This document shows, in pieces, positions 16,405 to 25,795 of a stretch of 64,000 bases of DNA. The number at the start of each line of letters is the position of its first letter. Position 1 is the stretch's first letter. A program made the translations under genes and the position numbers. This stretch comes from an uncultured Duncaniella sp. Lineage in GTDB: Bacteria; Bacteroidota; Bacteroidia; Bacteroidales; Muribaculaceae. The notes below the pieces were generated by a model that was not told the DNA's origin, made no database searches, and saw only the letters and a program-made list of their open reading frames with translations. The stretch is taken from positions 62,001 to 126,000 of the forward strand of contig CAJTMJ010000003.1 of NCBI GenBank assembly GCA_910577335.1, written 5' to 3'.

Positions 16405-17604
16405 ATGATGACCCATATTTCTGAAAGAGTCCAGGCTTTGGCACCGTCGGCAACATTGGCGATGTCGCAGAAGAGCAATGAGCTTAAGGCTCAGGGTGTA
16501 GATGTGATAAACCTCTCAGTCGGCGAGCCTGATTTCGAGACCCCAGCCCATATCAAAGAGGCGGCTAAACGTGCTATTGACGAAAACTATACATTCTATA
16601 CACCTGTTCCGGGTTATATGTCACTCCGTAAGGCTGTGTCAGAAAAACTTCTTAAAGAGAATGGCGTTAGCTACGCTCCCGAGCAGATTGTGGTGTCAAA
16701 CGGAGCCAAGCAGGCACTCTGCAATGTTATCCTTGCCACTATCAATCCCGGTGATGAGGTGATCATCCCTATGCCGGCATGGGTTAGCTATGTGGAAATG
16801 GTGAAACTCGCCGGAGGTAAGACTGTGGAGATACATGCCGATATCAAGCAGGAATTCAAGATTACCCCCGAACAGCTTGAAGCGGCCATCACACCGGCAA
16901 CAAGGATGATTCTTATCTGCTCGCCGTCAAATCCTACCGGCAGTATCTATAGCCGTGAGGAATTGGAGGCATTGGTGAAGGTGCTTGCCAAGTACCCCGA
17001 CATCATGGTGCTTGCCGATGAGATATACGAACATATCAACTTCACCGGCTCATTCACTTCTATGGCTTCATTCCCTGAAATCGCTGACCGCACAGTGATA
17101 ATCAACGGTGTGTCAAAAGCATACGCGATGACCGGATGGCGTATCGGTTACTGCGCAGCTCCGCAGTGGCTTGCTAAGGCAGTGACTAAACTTCAGGGAC
17201 AATATACATCAAACGCTTCATCTATCGCTCAGAAAGCTGCCGAGGCTGCCTATACAGGCTCGCAGGAATGTATCGCAGAGATGAACAAGGCTTTCGAACG
17301 TCGCCGTGACCTCGTGGTGAAGCTTGCAAGCGAAATACCCGGACTAAAAGTCAACCGTCCGCAGGGCGCATTCTATCTCTTCCCTGAGGTAAGTGCCTAT
17401 CTCGGCAAGACCACCCCTGATGGAAAGAAGATTGAAACTTCCGGAGACCTCGCCATGTATCTGCTTGAGTCAGGACATGTCGCCACTGTTGACGGAGGCG
17501 CATTTGGAATGGAAGGATATATCCGTCTGAGCTATGCTACCTCTGACGATAATCTTCGTGAAGCTCTTCGCCGTATTCGTGAAGCACTTTTGAATTTGAA
17601 ATAA
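16405..17604 (+). CDS. aspC: pyridoxal-phosphate aminotransferase, aspartate aminotransferase type
   Basis: 399 aa fold-type I class I/II aminotransferase. PLP lysine is K238 in GVSKAYAMTGWRIGY; other landmarks are SVGEPDFETP at the N-terminus, SPSNPTGSIY in the middle and YIRLSYATSDD at the C-terminus, the substrate-carboxylate Arg. It moves the amino group between aspartate or a related amino acid and 2-oxoglutarate; exact specificity cannot be read. tyrS follows 35 bp later, so they may share a transcript. Confidence 0.9.
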   Translation: MMTHISERVQALAPSATLAMSQKSNELKAQGVDVINLSVGEPDFETPAHIKEAAKRAIDENYTFYTPVPGYMSLRKAVSEKLLKENGVSYAPEQIVVSNGAKQALCNVILATINPGDEVIIPMPAWVSYVEMVKLAGGKTVEIHADIKQEFKITPEQLEAAITPATRMILICSPSNPTGSIYSREELEALVKVLAKYPDIMVLADEIYEHINFTGSFTSMASFPEIADRTVIINGVSKAYAMTGWRIGYCAAPQWLAKAVTKLQGQYTSNASSIAQKAAEAAYTGSQECIAEMNKAFERRRDLVVKLASEIPGLKVNRPQGAFYLFPEVSAYLGKTTPDGKKIETSGDLAMYLLESGHVATVDGGAFGMEGYIRLSYATSDDNLREALRRIREALLNLK

Positions 17605-17639
17605 ATAACGACCAATAAACAGGTTTATAAATTATCCCG

Positions 17640-18932
17640 ATGGATTTTATTGAAGAATTGACCTGGCGCGGCATGATCCACCAGATGATGCCGGGCACAG
17701 ATGAACAACTAAAGAAAGAAATGACCACGGCGTACCTCGGTATTGACCCGACCGCCGACTCTCTGCATATCGGTCACCTCGTGGGGGTGATGATGCTTAA
17801 ACATTTTCAGCGTGCAGGGCATAAGCCCATCGCTCTCGTAGGTGGTGCCACCGGTATGATCGGTGACCCCTCCATGAAGAGTCAGGAACGTAAGCTGCTT
17901 GACGAGGAAACTCTTCGCCACAATCAGGAGGCCATCAAGAAACAGCTTGCCAAATTCCTTGACTTCGACTCCGATGCGCCCAACGCTGCTGAAATGGTCA
18001 ACAATTACGACTGGATGAAGAATTTCTCATTCCTCGACTTCATCCGTGACGTGGGCAAGCATATCACCGTTAATTATATGATGGCAAAAGACTCTGTGAA
18101 GAAGCGCCTTAGCGGTGAGTCACAGCAGGGTATGTCGTTCACTGAGTTTTCTTACCAGCTCTGTCAGGGCTACGACTTCCTTCATCTATACAAGGAGAAG
18201 GGATGCCGTCTGCAGCTCGGCGGTTCTGACCAGTGGGGTAACATCACCACAGGTACTGAGCTGATTCGCCGCACAGTGGGTGGCGAGGCATACGCACTTA
18301 CTTGTCCGCTGATAACAAAGGCTGACGGAGGTAAGTTTGGCAAGACCGAGAGCGGTAATGTATGGCTCGATCCACGCTACACATCACCTTATAAGTTCTA
18401 TCAGTTCTGGCTGAATGTTTCAGACGCTGACGCAGAGAAATATATCAAGATATTCACAGAACTTACTCGTGAGGAGATTGCCGCACTCGTGGAGGAACAG
18501 GCTAAAGATCCCGGTCTCCGTCCGCTTCAGAAGCGTCTTGCCAAGGAGATTACCACAATGGTACACTCAGCCGAGGATTACGAGACGGCAGTAGAGGCAT
18601 CGCAGATACTTTTCAGCAATAAAGCCGGAGAAACACTTCGTAAGATTGACGAACAGACACTATTAGCAGTCATGGAAGGTGTTCCGCAGTTTGAAGTGCC
18701 CCGCTCGGCTATAGAGGAGGGTATGAAGCTTGCCGACCTCCTTACAGATGTTGCGCCGGTGTTCCCGTCGAAAGGTGAGATGCGCAAGATGGTTCAGGGT
18801 GGCGGCGTTTCCATAAACAAGGAAAAGATTGCCGACGCATACGCTCCCGCCACAGCCGACATGCTCCTTAACGATAAATACATCCTCGTACAGAGAGGCA
18901 AGAAGAACTACTTCCTTTTGAAAGTGGTGTAA
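17640..18932 (+). CDS. tyrS: tyrosine--tRNA ligase
   Basis: 430 aa class I synthetase. HIGH motif at residues 43-46 (SLHIGHL), KMSKS counterpart KFGKTESG, and a C-terminal S4 RNA-binding domain (VFPSKGEMRKMVQGGGVSINKEK). Length is normal for the bacterial TyrRS. It charges tRNA-Tyr. Immediately followed by a perfect palindrome and a hairpin terminator. Confidence 0.97.
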   Translation: MDFIEELTWRGMIHQMMPGTDEQLKKEMTTAYLGIDPTADSLHIGHLVGVMMLKHFQRAGHKPIALVGGATGMIGDPSMKSQERKLLDEETLRHNQEAIKKQLAKFLDFDSDAPNAAEMVNNYDWMKNFSFLDFIRDVGKHITVNYMMAKDSVKKRLSGESQQGMSFTEFSYQLCQGYDFLHLYKEKGCRLQLGGSDQWGNITTGTELIRRTVGGEAYALTCPLITKADGGKFGKTESGNVWLDPRYTSPYKFYQFWLNVSDADAEKYIKIFTELTREEIAALVEEQAKDPGLRPLQKRLAKEITTMVHSAEDYETAVEASQILFSNKAGETLRKIDEQTLLAVMEGVPQFEVPRSAIEEGMKLADLLTDVAPVFPSKGEMRKMVQGGGVSINKEKIADAYAPATADMLLNDKYILVQRGKKNYFLLKVV

Positions 18933-19010
18933 TATCCGATATCGGATATTATATTAATTCGTTATCATAACTTTTATCATAATCCATTCCGACCTACGGG
19001 GTGGATTATG
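18931..19010 (+). terminator. palindrome and terminator after tyrS
   Basis: A perfect 20-bp palindrome overlaps the tyrS stop codon (18931-18950). A second hairpin, CATAATCCA (18978-18986) with TGGATTATG (19002-19010), is followed by TGTTTT and is the more likely terminator. Confidence 0.6.
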
Positions 19011-19032
19011 TGTTTTAAATACAATCAGAAAT

Positions 19033-21591
19033 ATGAAGTGGAGAGTGATTTTGGCTATGATGCTGGTTTGCATGTCCTTTAAGGGGTATGCGCTGGATCA
19101 TAAGGGTGTGACGAAGGAGGCGGCTAATGCCGAGGGCTTCTTTACGCTTATCGATGATGGGAAGCCGGTGTCGATTGTGATGTCGGCTGACGATCTGAAA
19201 GGTGTGGGGATTGCTTTGGAGAATCTTTCGGCAGATTTTGAGAAGGTATGCGGAGTTAAAGCGCCCGTTTATAAATCGGCTGACGGGGTTGTGCCTGCAG
19301 AAGGTGCGCCGACCGGGAAGTGTGTGATAGTCGGTTCTGTAAAATCGCCGTTGATAGCCGGTTTGGTTAAAGCAGGTAAGCTCGACGGCGCACAGCTCGA
19401 CGGCAAGAATGAGAAATATATAATTACAACTGTTGAAAATCCTTATCCCGGAGTTGAGGATGCATTGGTGATTGCCGGAAGCGACAGGCGAGGAACTATT
19501 TACGGTGTGTATGAACTTTCGGAACAGATCGGAGTGTCACCATGGTACTTTTGGGCAGATGTTCCTGTGGCTAAAAAGAAAAATCTGTCGATAAAAGATG
19601 GCGTATACACAGCCGGTGAGCCGTTTGTAAAATACAGAGGTATATTCCTTAATGACGAAGCTCCATGTCTGACCTCATGGGTTAAAAACAGATACGGCAC
19701 AGATTATGGCGACCATAATTTTTATGCCGATGTCTGTGAACTCATACTCCGTCTGCGCGGCAATTATCTTTGGCCCGCAATGTGGGGATGGGCGTTTTAT
19801 GCCGATGATCCTGAAAACAGCAAAACCGCAGACGAGATGGGTGTGATAATGGGTACATCCCATCATGAACCTATGGCACGTAACCATCAGGAATATGCAC
19901 GTAACCGAGGTAAGTACGGGGCTTGGAACTACAGCACAAATCAAAAATCGCTTGACAACTTTTTCCGTGAAGGTATAGAACGCATGAAGGGAACGGAGGA
20001 TGTGGTTACCATCGGTATGCGTGGCGACGGCGATGAGGCTATGAGCGAGGATGCCGATGTGAAACTCCTCAAAAAGATTATCACCAACCAGCGCAATATT
20101 ATAAAGAAGGTAACCAAACGTCCGGCTAAGGAGACACCTCAGATATGGGCGCTTTATAAAGAGGTGTTTGATTACTATGACAAGGGGCTTCGTGCGCCTG
20201 ACGATGTTATATACCTGCTTTGTGATGACAATTGGGGAAATGTGCGCCGTGTACCCAATGAGGAGGAGCGCAAGCATCCGGGAGGATTCGGGCTCTACTA
20301 TCATGTGGATTATGTGGGCGCTCCCCGTAACTCAAAGCTGATAAATGTCACTCCTATTCAGAATATGTGGGAACAACTCACACTCGCTTCCGACTATGGT
20401 ATAGATAAGATGTGGATTCTCAATGTCGGCGACTTGAAACCGATGGAGTATCCTATCACTCTTTTCCTTGACATGGCATGGAATCCCGACGCCTTCACGG
20501 TTGATAACCTTTTGGAGCATCCTCGTGAATTTTGCCGACAGACATTCGGGGAGGAAAATGCCGACGAGGCAGCCCGACTGCTTAACCTGTATTCCAAGTA
20601 TGCGGGACGTGTGACCCCTGAAATGCTCGACAGCAAGACTTACAATCTTGAGACCGGTGAGTGGCGTAAAGTCACCGACGATTATCTCAGACTTGAAGCT
20701 GAGGCATTGCGTCAATATATCACATTGGATTCGGCTCATAGGGATGCCTACAGAGAGCTTATACTATTCCCGATACAGTTGGTGGCTAATCTGTATGACA
20801 TGTACTATTCTCAGGCTATGAATCACAAACTTTATTCCGAAGGTAGTCCGGAGGCTAACTTTTGGGCTGACCGTGTTGAGGAAACATTCAAGCGTGACTC
20901 TCTGCTGATGGCTCAATATAATCATGAGATAGCCGGAGGAAAATGGAACGGGATGATGACTCAGAAACATATCGGGTATAAGATATGGAATGACGATTTT
21001 CCCCGTGACACACGCCCTGAAACATTCCGTATAGCAAATCCCGTTCCGGGTGGATACACATTCACCCCCGGCAATGGTGTCGTTGCTATGGAAGCCGAGC
21101 ATTTTTATAAGGCATCGGCTGGAACTGCCGGCGAATGGACAGTGATACCGTACATGGGACGTACGCTCAGCGGTGTCACCCTGCTTCCACACACTGTTGA
21201 CCCCAAGGATGCGTTCTTGGAATATAAATTTGATCTTCCGGAGGGTCAGAAAAATGTGAAAGTCCATGTGGTAGTGAAATCGACACTTGCGTTTAAAAAT
21301 TCTAACGGACATCGTTACTCGGTTAGCCTTGACGGAGGAGAGCCGGTGGTGGTGAACTTCAATGAAAATCTCAACGAAGCTCCCGAGAATATATATGATG
21401 TGTTCTATCCCATCGTTGCCCGCAGGGTGGTGGAGAACACTGTCGATTTTGACGTTAAGGATTTGAAGGGTCACACTCTCACATTGCGTCCGCTTGACTC
21501 AGGCGTTGTCTTTGAAAAAGTGGTGGTTGATTGTGGCGGTTATAAGCCCTCATATCTGTTTATGGAGGAATCCGCTTGCCATAAAAATTAA
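19033..21591 (+). CDS. glycoside hydrolase family 115 (alpha-glucuronidase type)
   Basis: 852 aa with a signal peptide (cleaved near residue 20). The N-terminal domain ends in AGSDRRGTIYGVYELSEQIGVSPWYFWADVP, followed by the core motifs KYRGIFLNDE, RLRGNYLWPAMWG and MGTSHHEPM, which are characteristic of GH115. Family members remove 4-O-methyl-glucuronic acid from xylan, including internal branches. The C-terminal part is a beta-rich accessory domain. No SusC/SusD genes are near, so it may serve a distant xylan locus. It is a monocistronic gene with its own terminator. Confidence 0.92.
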   Translation: MKWRVILAMMLVCMSFKGYALDHKGVTKEAANAEGFFTLIDDGKPVSIVMSADDLKGVGIALENLSADFEKVCGVKAPVYKSADGVVPAEGAPTGKCVIVGSVKSPLIAGLVKAGKLDGAQLDGKNEKYIITTVENPYPGVEDALVIAGSDRRGTIYGVYELSEQIGVSPWYFWADVPVAKKKNLSIKDGVYTAGEPFVKYRGIFLNDEAPCLTSWVKNRYGTDYGDHNFYADVCELILRLRGNYLWPAMWGWAFYADDPENSKTADEMGVIMGTSHHEPMARNHQEYARNRGKYGAWNYSTNQKSLDNFFREGIERMKGTEDVVTIGMRGDGDEAMSEDADVKLLKKIITNQRNIIKKVTKRPAKETPQIWALYKEVFDYYDKGLRAPDDVIYLLCDDNWGNVRRVPNEEERKHPGGFGLYYHVDYVGAPRNSKLINVTPIQNMWEQLTLASDYGIDKMWILNVGDLKPMEYPITLFLDMAWNPDAFTVDNLLEHPREFCRQTFGEENADEAARLLNLYSKYAGRVTPEMLDSKTYNLETGEWRKVTDDYLRLEAEALRQYITLDSAHRDAYRELILFPIQLVANLYDMYYSQAMNHKLYSEGSPEANFWADRVEETFKRDSLLMAQYNHEIAGGKWNGMMTQKHIGYKIWNDDFPRDTRPETFRIANPVPGGYTFTPGNGVVAMEAEHFYKASAGTAGEWTVIPYMGRTLSGVTLLPHTVDPKDAFLEYKFDLPEGQKNVKVHVVVKSTLAFKNSNGHRYSVSLDGGEPVVVNFNENLNEAPENIYDVFYPIVARRVVENTVDFDVKDLKGHTLTLRPLDSGVVFEKVVVDCGGYKPSYLFMEESACHKN

Positions 21592-21612
21592 ACACTCGGA
21601 TATATAGACCGG

Positions 21613-21645
21613 ATATTGCCTTCTCTGCATAAGGGAAGGCAATAT
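21613..21645 (+). terminator. terminator after the GH115 gene
   Basis: ATATTGCCTTC (21613-21623) pairs with GAAGGCAATAT (21635-21645), followed by TTATTATAT. Confidence 0.65.
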
Positions 21646-21698
21646 TTATTATATGTCGCTCGTTATTTTAAAGAGTGTTATTATAACCCTCCTGAATA

Positions 21699-22475
21699 AT
21701 GATTGGACACGGTGAAAAATATAGTATTCCGGATGCTAAGTTGCTGTCGGTTGGCAGACTGCGATTTGTCGTGACATTTCTTGTCATGGCAATATCGGGA
21801 TTCATGGCTACATTGGGAGCGCAACATCTTAATGACAAGCTCATGAATAAGCCGTACGCCGATTTGCGGCGATGGCATTTGGGATTCTCGGTGGGCGTTC
21901 ATACGCAAGATATGTCGTTTACCCATAACGGTTTTGTGACCGATAACGGAGAGCAATGGTTCATGGAGCAGCCGTCGTTTTCGCCGGGATTCTGCGTGAA
22001 CGGACTTGTGGATTTCCGTCTAAGCACATATTTCAATCTCCGCTTCACTCCGGGTATGTATTTCGGCAACAGGGATATAACCATGCGGGAGTATAAATCG
22101 GGGAAGACACTGAGCCAAAACATCAAATCAGCATACTTGGTAATGCCTTTGGACCTGAAATTCTCAGGGCTACGCTATCGCAACTCACGCCCATACGTGA
22201 CAGGCGGAGTGATGCCGACATTTAATGTCTCACGTCAGAAACATGACTATTTGCGTATGAATGTAGCCGATTTTTATCTGACATGCGGTTTCGGGTGCGA
22301 TTTCTATCTGCCATATTTTAAATTTAATCCCGAAGTTAAATTCTGCTTCGGACTAACGGATGTGATTGACCATAACCGCACGGATTTAGTGGATGACCCG
22401 GAGAAATTCAAGATAACGCAATCGTTGAAAAAGGCGACGTCGAAGATGGTGGTGCTTACATTTTATTTTGAGTAG
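21699..22475 (+). CDS. porT: PorT-like outer-membrane beta-barrel protein
   Basis: 258 aa with an N-terminal hydrophobic segment (about 25-42) and a beta-barrel pattern with motifs LGFSVGVHTQDMSFTHNG, FNLRFTPGMYFGNRDI, AYLVMPLDLKFSG and RPYVTGGVMPTF. These fit the PorT family, an outer-membrane component needed for type IX secretion. It leads the porPKLMN genes, overlapping the possible GTG start of porP by one base. Confidence 0.82.
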   Translation: MIGHGEKYSIPDAKLLSVGRLRFVVTFLVMAISGFMATLGAQHLNDKLMNKPYADLRRWHLGFSVGVHTQDMSFTHNGFVTDNGEQWFMEQPSFSPGFCVNGLVDFRLSTYFNLRFTPGMYFGNRDITMREYKSGKTLSQNIKSAYLVMPLDLKFSGLRYRNSRPYVTGGVMPTFNVSRQKHDYLRMNVADFYLTCGFGCDFYLPYFKFNPEVKFCFGLTDVIDHNRTDLVDDPEKFKITQSLKKATSKMVVLTFYFE

Positions 22476-22486
22476 TGAGAAGGAGT

Positions 22487-23524
22487 ATGCGTGTCAACAG
22501 GATATACAGATGGCCGTCTCCTAAGGCTGTGCTTGCGGTGATAATTGCCGCCGTGTGCAGTTTCAGTGACGCATTTGCCCAAGGTGACGCAATGCTTACC
22601 CATTACTGGGCTGTGCCTACATATTATAACCCGGCAGCCGTTGGGGAGACCGATTATCTAAGGCTTAGAGGTGGATCCCGTCTGCAATGGGTGGGGATAG
22701 AGAAAGCTCCGAAGTCATTCCTTGCCGCAGCCGATCTGCCGTTCAAATTTGCCGACAGGAAATGGGGTGCAGGAATAGTGGCTCAGCAGGAATCGATGGG
22801 CTTGTATCGGAATCTTACCATAAATCTGCAACTCGGCTATAAATTCAAACTATTAAAGGGTGAGTTGACCCTCGCATTGCAGGGTGGTTATCTGAATGAG
22901 CAATTTAAGGGTTCGGAAGTGTATATTCCGGATGACGACGACTTCCATGAGCCGGACGATGAAGCCATACCTACCCGAGATGTGGCAGGGAGCGCCTTTG
23001 ACTTCGGTATAGGTGCTTATTACCGCCGTGGCGGTTCATGGCTTGGGGTGTCGTTGCTTCATGCCAACAACCCGACGGTGACATTCACTGCCGACGGGAA
23101 AGGGTCGGACGGGATAGCCGGAGGTATCGCCAGCGGTGATATGGAAAAAAAGTTTGAATTTACCGCTTCACGGGTGTTATATTTTACTGCCGGAAGCAAT
23201 ATTAAAGTGAAAAACACGTTATTAGAAGTGATACCGTCTATGCTTGTAAGGACAGATTTCACTTTTACTGACATTGAACTGACGGGGCGTCTGCGTTACA
23301 ACCGTATGTTTAGCGCCGGTATCGGTTATCGTTATAAGGACGCAGTGTCGTTTATGCTCGGTGCAGAGTTCAAAAGTGTATTCTTCGGTTACAGCTACGA
23401 CTATAACCTTAATGATATAGCAAAAGCGTCGTCGGGAAGTCATGAGATATTTGCAGGTTACAGCATAAAGCTTGATTTCTCGGAGAAAAATCGCTTCAAA
23501 CACAAAAGTATACGCATATTGTAA
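22487..23524 (+). CDS. porP: type IX secretion system membrane protein PorP/SprF
   Basis: 345 aa from the ATG at 22487; a GTG at 22475 in the same frame is an alternative that touches the porT stop. Signal peptide ends near DAFAQ, then the family signature HYWAVPTYYNPAAVGETDYLRL. The C-terminus is barrel-like with repeated aromatic strands. PorP/SprF anchors the PorKN ring to the outer membrane or serves as a cell-surface adapter. 3 bp before porK. Confidence 0.92.
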   Translation: MRVNRIYRWPSPKAVLAVIIAAVCSFSDAFAQGDAMLTHYWAVPTYYNPAAVGETDYLRLRGGSRLQWVGIEKAPKSFLAAADLPFKFADRKWGAGIVAQQESMGLYRNLTINLQLGYKFKLLKGELTLALQGGYLNEQFKGSEVYIPDDDDFHEPDDEAIPTRDVAGSAFDFGIGAYYRRGGSWLGVSLLHANNPTVTFTADGKGSDGIAGGIASGDMEKKFEFTASRVLYFTAGSNIKVKNTLLEVIPSMLVRTDFTFTDIELTGRLRYNRMFSAGIGYRYKDAVSFMLGAEFKSVFFGYSYDYNLNDIAKASSGSHEIFAGYSIKLDFSEKNRFKHKSIRIL

Positions 23525-23527
23525 CTT

Positions 23528-24967
23528 ATGAAAAAGATAATACATATACTTCTCACGGCCATCGCTATTACAGTTGTCGTTTCATGTGCTTCCGGCAACC
23601 GTAGCGCCATGGGTGGTGAAGTGACCGGAGTGGGGGGCAATTCATGGTCAGAACCGACACCATACGGTATGGTGCTTGTGTCGAGAGGTTCAGTGAAGAT
23701 GGGTCCAGCCAAGGATGATTCGCTGTGGAACCTGAAAGCCGATGCCAAAGGTGTGTCGGTGGATGCTTTCTGGATGGATGAGACGGAGGTTACAAACGCA
23801 AAATACAAGCAGTTTGTGTTTTGGGTGCGTGATTCCATCATCCGTGAACGTCTTGCCGATCCGGCTTACGGAGGGAATGAGGATTTTATAATCGAGGAGG
23901 ACAGAGACGGTAATCCGATAGCTCCGCATATCAACTGGGCGAAGCCTATACCTTGGCGCAATGCCGATGAGGATGAGCAGAGAGCCATCGAGAGCATGTA
24001 CCGTACCAATCCCATAACCGGGGTGCGTGAGCTTGACCCTGAGCAGCTTAATTACCGGTATGAGACCTATAACCATACCGAGGCTGCACGTCGCAAGTAT
24101 CGTATGAATCCCGCACGTAGAGAGTACAATACTGACAAGCCTGTCCCTACCGACATCCCGTTGATATCCAAGGACACCGCATATATAAATGATGACGGCG
24201 AGATAATCCGTGAGACTATCACACGAGGACTGACAGGTGATTTTGACTTTGTGAACACATATATAGTAAATGTGTATCCCGACACCACGGCTTGGATAAA
24301 TGATTTTGATAATGCCTATAACGAGCCGTATGTGCGTCTGTATTTTTCACATGGAGGTTATAGCGACTACCCGGTGGTGGGTGTGAGCTGGGAGCAGGCG
24401 AGTGCGTTTGCCAACTGGCGCACAGATTTTCTGCGCCGTTCGCTCGGCAAGGAGGGTGTGTATGTCGAGCCTTACCGTCTCCCTACAGAGGCTGAATGGG
24501 AGTATGCAGCCCGTGCCGGAAAGAGTGAGAACATGTATCCGTGGGACGGAGACCTCCCTATGACCGAGGAGGAAGGATGTTTTTACGCCAATTTCAAACC
24601 TCAGGAGGGTAACTTCGTGCAGGACGGACAGCTGATAACATCCAAAGTGGGGACATACGCACCCAACGACTTCGGGTTGTATGACATGGCGGGCAATGTG
24701 AGTGAATGGACTTCGACAGCCTATACCGAAAGTGTCAGCAAGCTTACAGGTGACCTCAATCCGGAATATCGTTATGATGCCGCACAGGAGGATCCTTACC
24801 GCATGAAGCGCAAGATAGTCAGAGGGGGTTCGTGGAAGGATGTGGCTCACAATGTGCGCTCCGATATACGTATGTGGGAGTATCAGAATGAGCAGCGTTC
24901 CTATATAGGATTCCGCTGTGTACGTTCTCAGATAGGATTCGCCAAAGGAACTAAAGTGAAAAAGTGA
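23528..24967 (+). CDS. porK: type IX secretion lipoprotein PorK/GldK
   Basis: 479 aa. Lipobox VVSC with lipidated C20. The body is a formylglycine-generating-enzyme-like domain (SVDAFWMDETEVTNAKYKQF, LPTEAEWEYAARAG, DMAGNVSEWTS, VRGGSW...RSDIRMWE...GFRCVR) with an insert of about 130 residues. PorK and PorN make the periplasmic ring of the type IX system. The FGE catalytic cysteines are not needed in this role. Three bp before porL. Confidence 0.95.
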   Translation: MKKIIHILLTAIAITVVVSCASGNRSAMGGEVTGVGGNSWSEPTPYGMVLVSRGSVKMGPAKDDSLWNLKADAKGVSVDAFWMDETEVTNAKYKQFVFWVRDSIIRERLADPAYGGNEDFIIEEDRDGNPIAPHINWAKPIPWRNADEDEQRAIESMYRTNPITGVRELDPEQLNYRYETYNHTEAARRKYRMNPARREYNTDKPVPTDIPLISKDTAYINDDGEIIRETITRGLTGDFDFVNTYIVNVYPDTTAWINDFDNAYNEPYVRLYFSHGGYSDYPVVGVSWEQASAFANWRTDFLRRSLGKEGVYVEPYRLPTEAEWEYAARAGKSENMYPWDGDLPMTEEEGCFYANFKPQEGNFVQDGQLITSKVGTYAPNDFGLYDMAGNVSEWTSTAYTESVSKLTGDLNPEYRYDAAQEDPYRMKRKIVRGGSWKDVAHNVRSDIRMWEYQNEQRSYIGFRCVRSQIGFAKGTKVKK

Positions 24968-24970
24968 TTT

Positions 24971-25777
24971 ATGAGAAAGTCTGATATAAAATCAAGGATA
25001 GGGAACCTGCTCGAATGGGAGGGGGGACAACGCCTGTTTAACTTCGCTTATTGCATAGGCGCAGCCATCGTGATATGGGGTGCGCTGTTTAAGATATTGC
25101 ATCTGCCCGGAGGTAATACCTTGCTTTGCATAGGTATGGGTACGGAGGTGCTGATGTTTATTATCTCAGCTTTCGATCATCCCGCTAAAGAATATTCAGG
25201 GGATAATTTTGCGCCTTCACGGAGCACGGAATCCGTAAGTCCGAGGAGTTATGTGGAGGATGTGACTGTGGCATCTAATATGACATATCCCGAAGCCGCC
25301 GATTCGCAGTCGCTTGTGGAAAGTATGCGTAAAATGTCGTCAGAGATGGCAGCCATAGCCGTAGAGATGGAGCAACTTCTCCGGACCACTCAGGCTTTGA
25401 ATACGGTTTCAACCTCACTCCTTGACAGCTACAGGACAATTACTGAAAATTCGTCGTCGATATCCGAAAATTCACGGGGATACGTGGAGAAGATGGATGA
25501 CCTTAACCGTAACCTTGGCGGACTGAACACTATTTATGAGATTCAGTTGAAGAGTGTGTCCTCGCAGATAGACTCCATAGAGCGTGTGAACCGAGGCATA
25601 AAGGATATACGTGATATGTATGAGAAGAGTGCCGCACAGAGTGCCCGCTATTGCGAGGAGACGGAGAAGATGGCTCGATACATGCAGCAGCTTAACCGTA
25701 TGTATGAAAAGACACTTGACACCATGACGGTGAATATATGCCGCTCCGTAAGCAGTGATGTAAGACAAGAAGTTTAA
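24971..25777 (+). CDS. porL: type IX secretion inner-membrane motor protein PorL/GldL
   Basis: 268 aa. Two TM helices (about 24-42 and 50-68) with the family motif FKILHLPGGN between them. The conserved glutamate in TM helix 2, E59, aligns by number with the proton-path residue of PorL. The rest is a cytoplasmic coiled coil (about 110-255). With PorM it forms the proton-driven motor. Confidence 0.95.
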   Translation: MRKSDIKSRIGNLLEWEGGQRLFNFAYCIGAAIVIWGALFKILHLPGGNTLLCIGMGTEVLMFIISAFDHPAKEYSGDNFAPSRSTESVSPRSYVEDVTVASNMTYPEAADSQSLVESMRKMSSEMAAIAVEMEQLLRTTQALNTVSTSLLDSYRTITENSSSISENSRGYVEKMDDLNRNLGGLNTIYEIQLKSVSSQIDSIERVNRGIKDIRDMYEKSAAQSARYCEETEKMARYMQQLNRMYEKTLDTMTVNICRSVSSDVRQEV

Positions 25778-25795
25778 TCAGCTAACGTTCTGAAA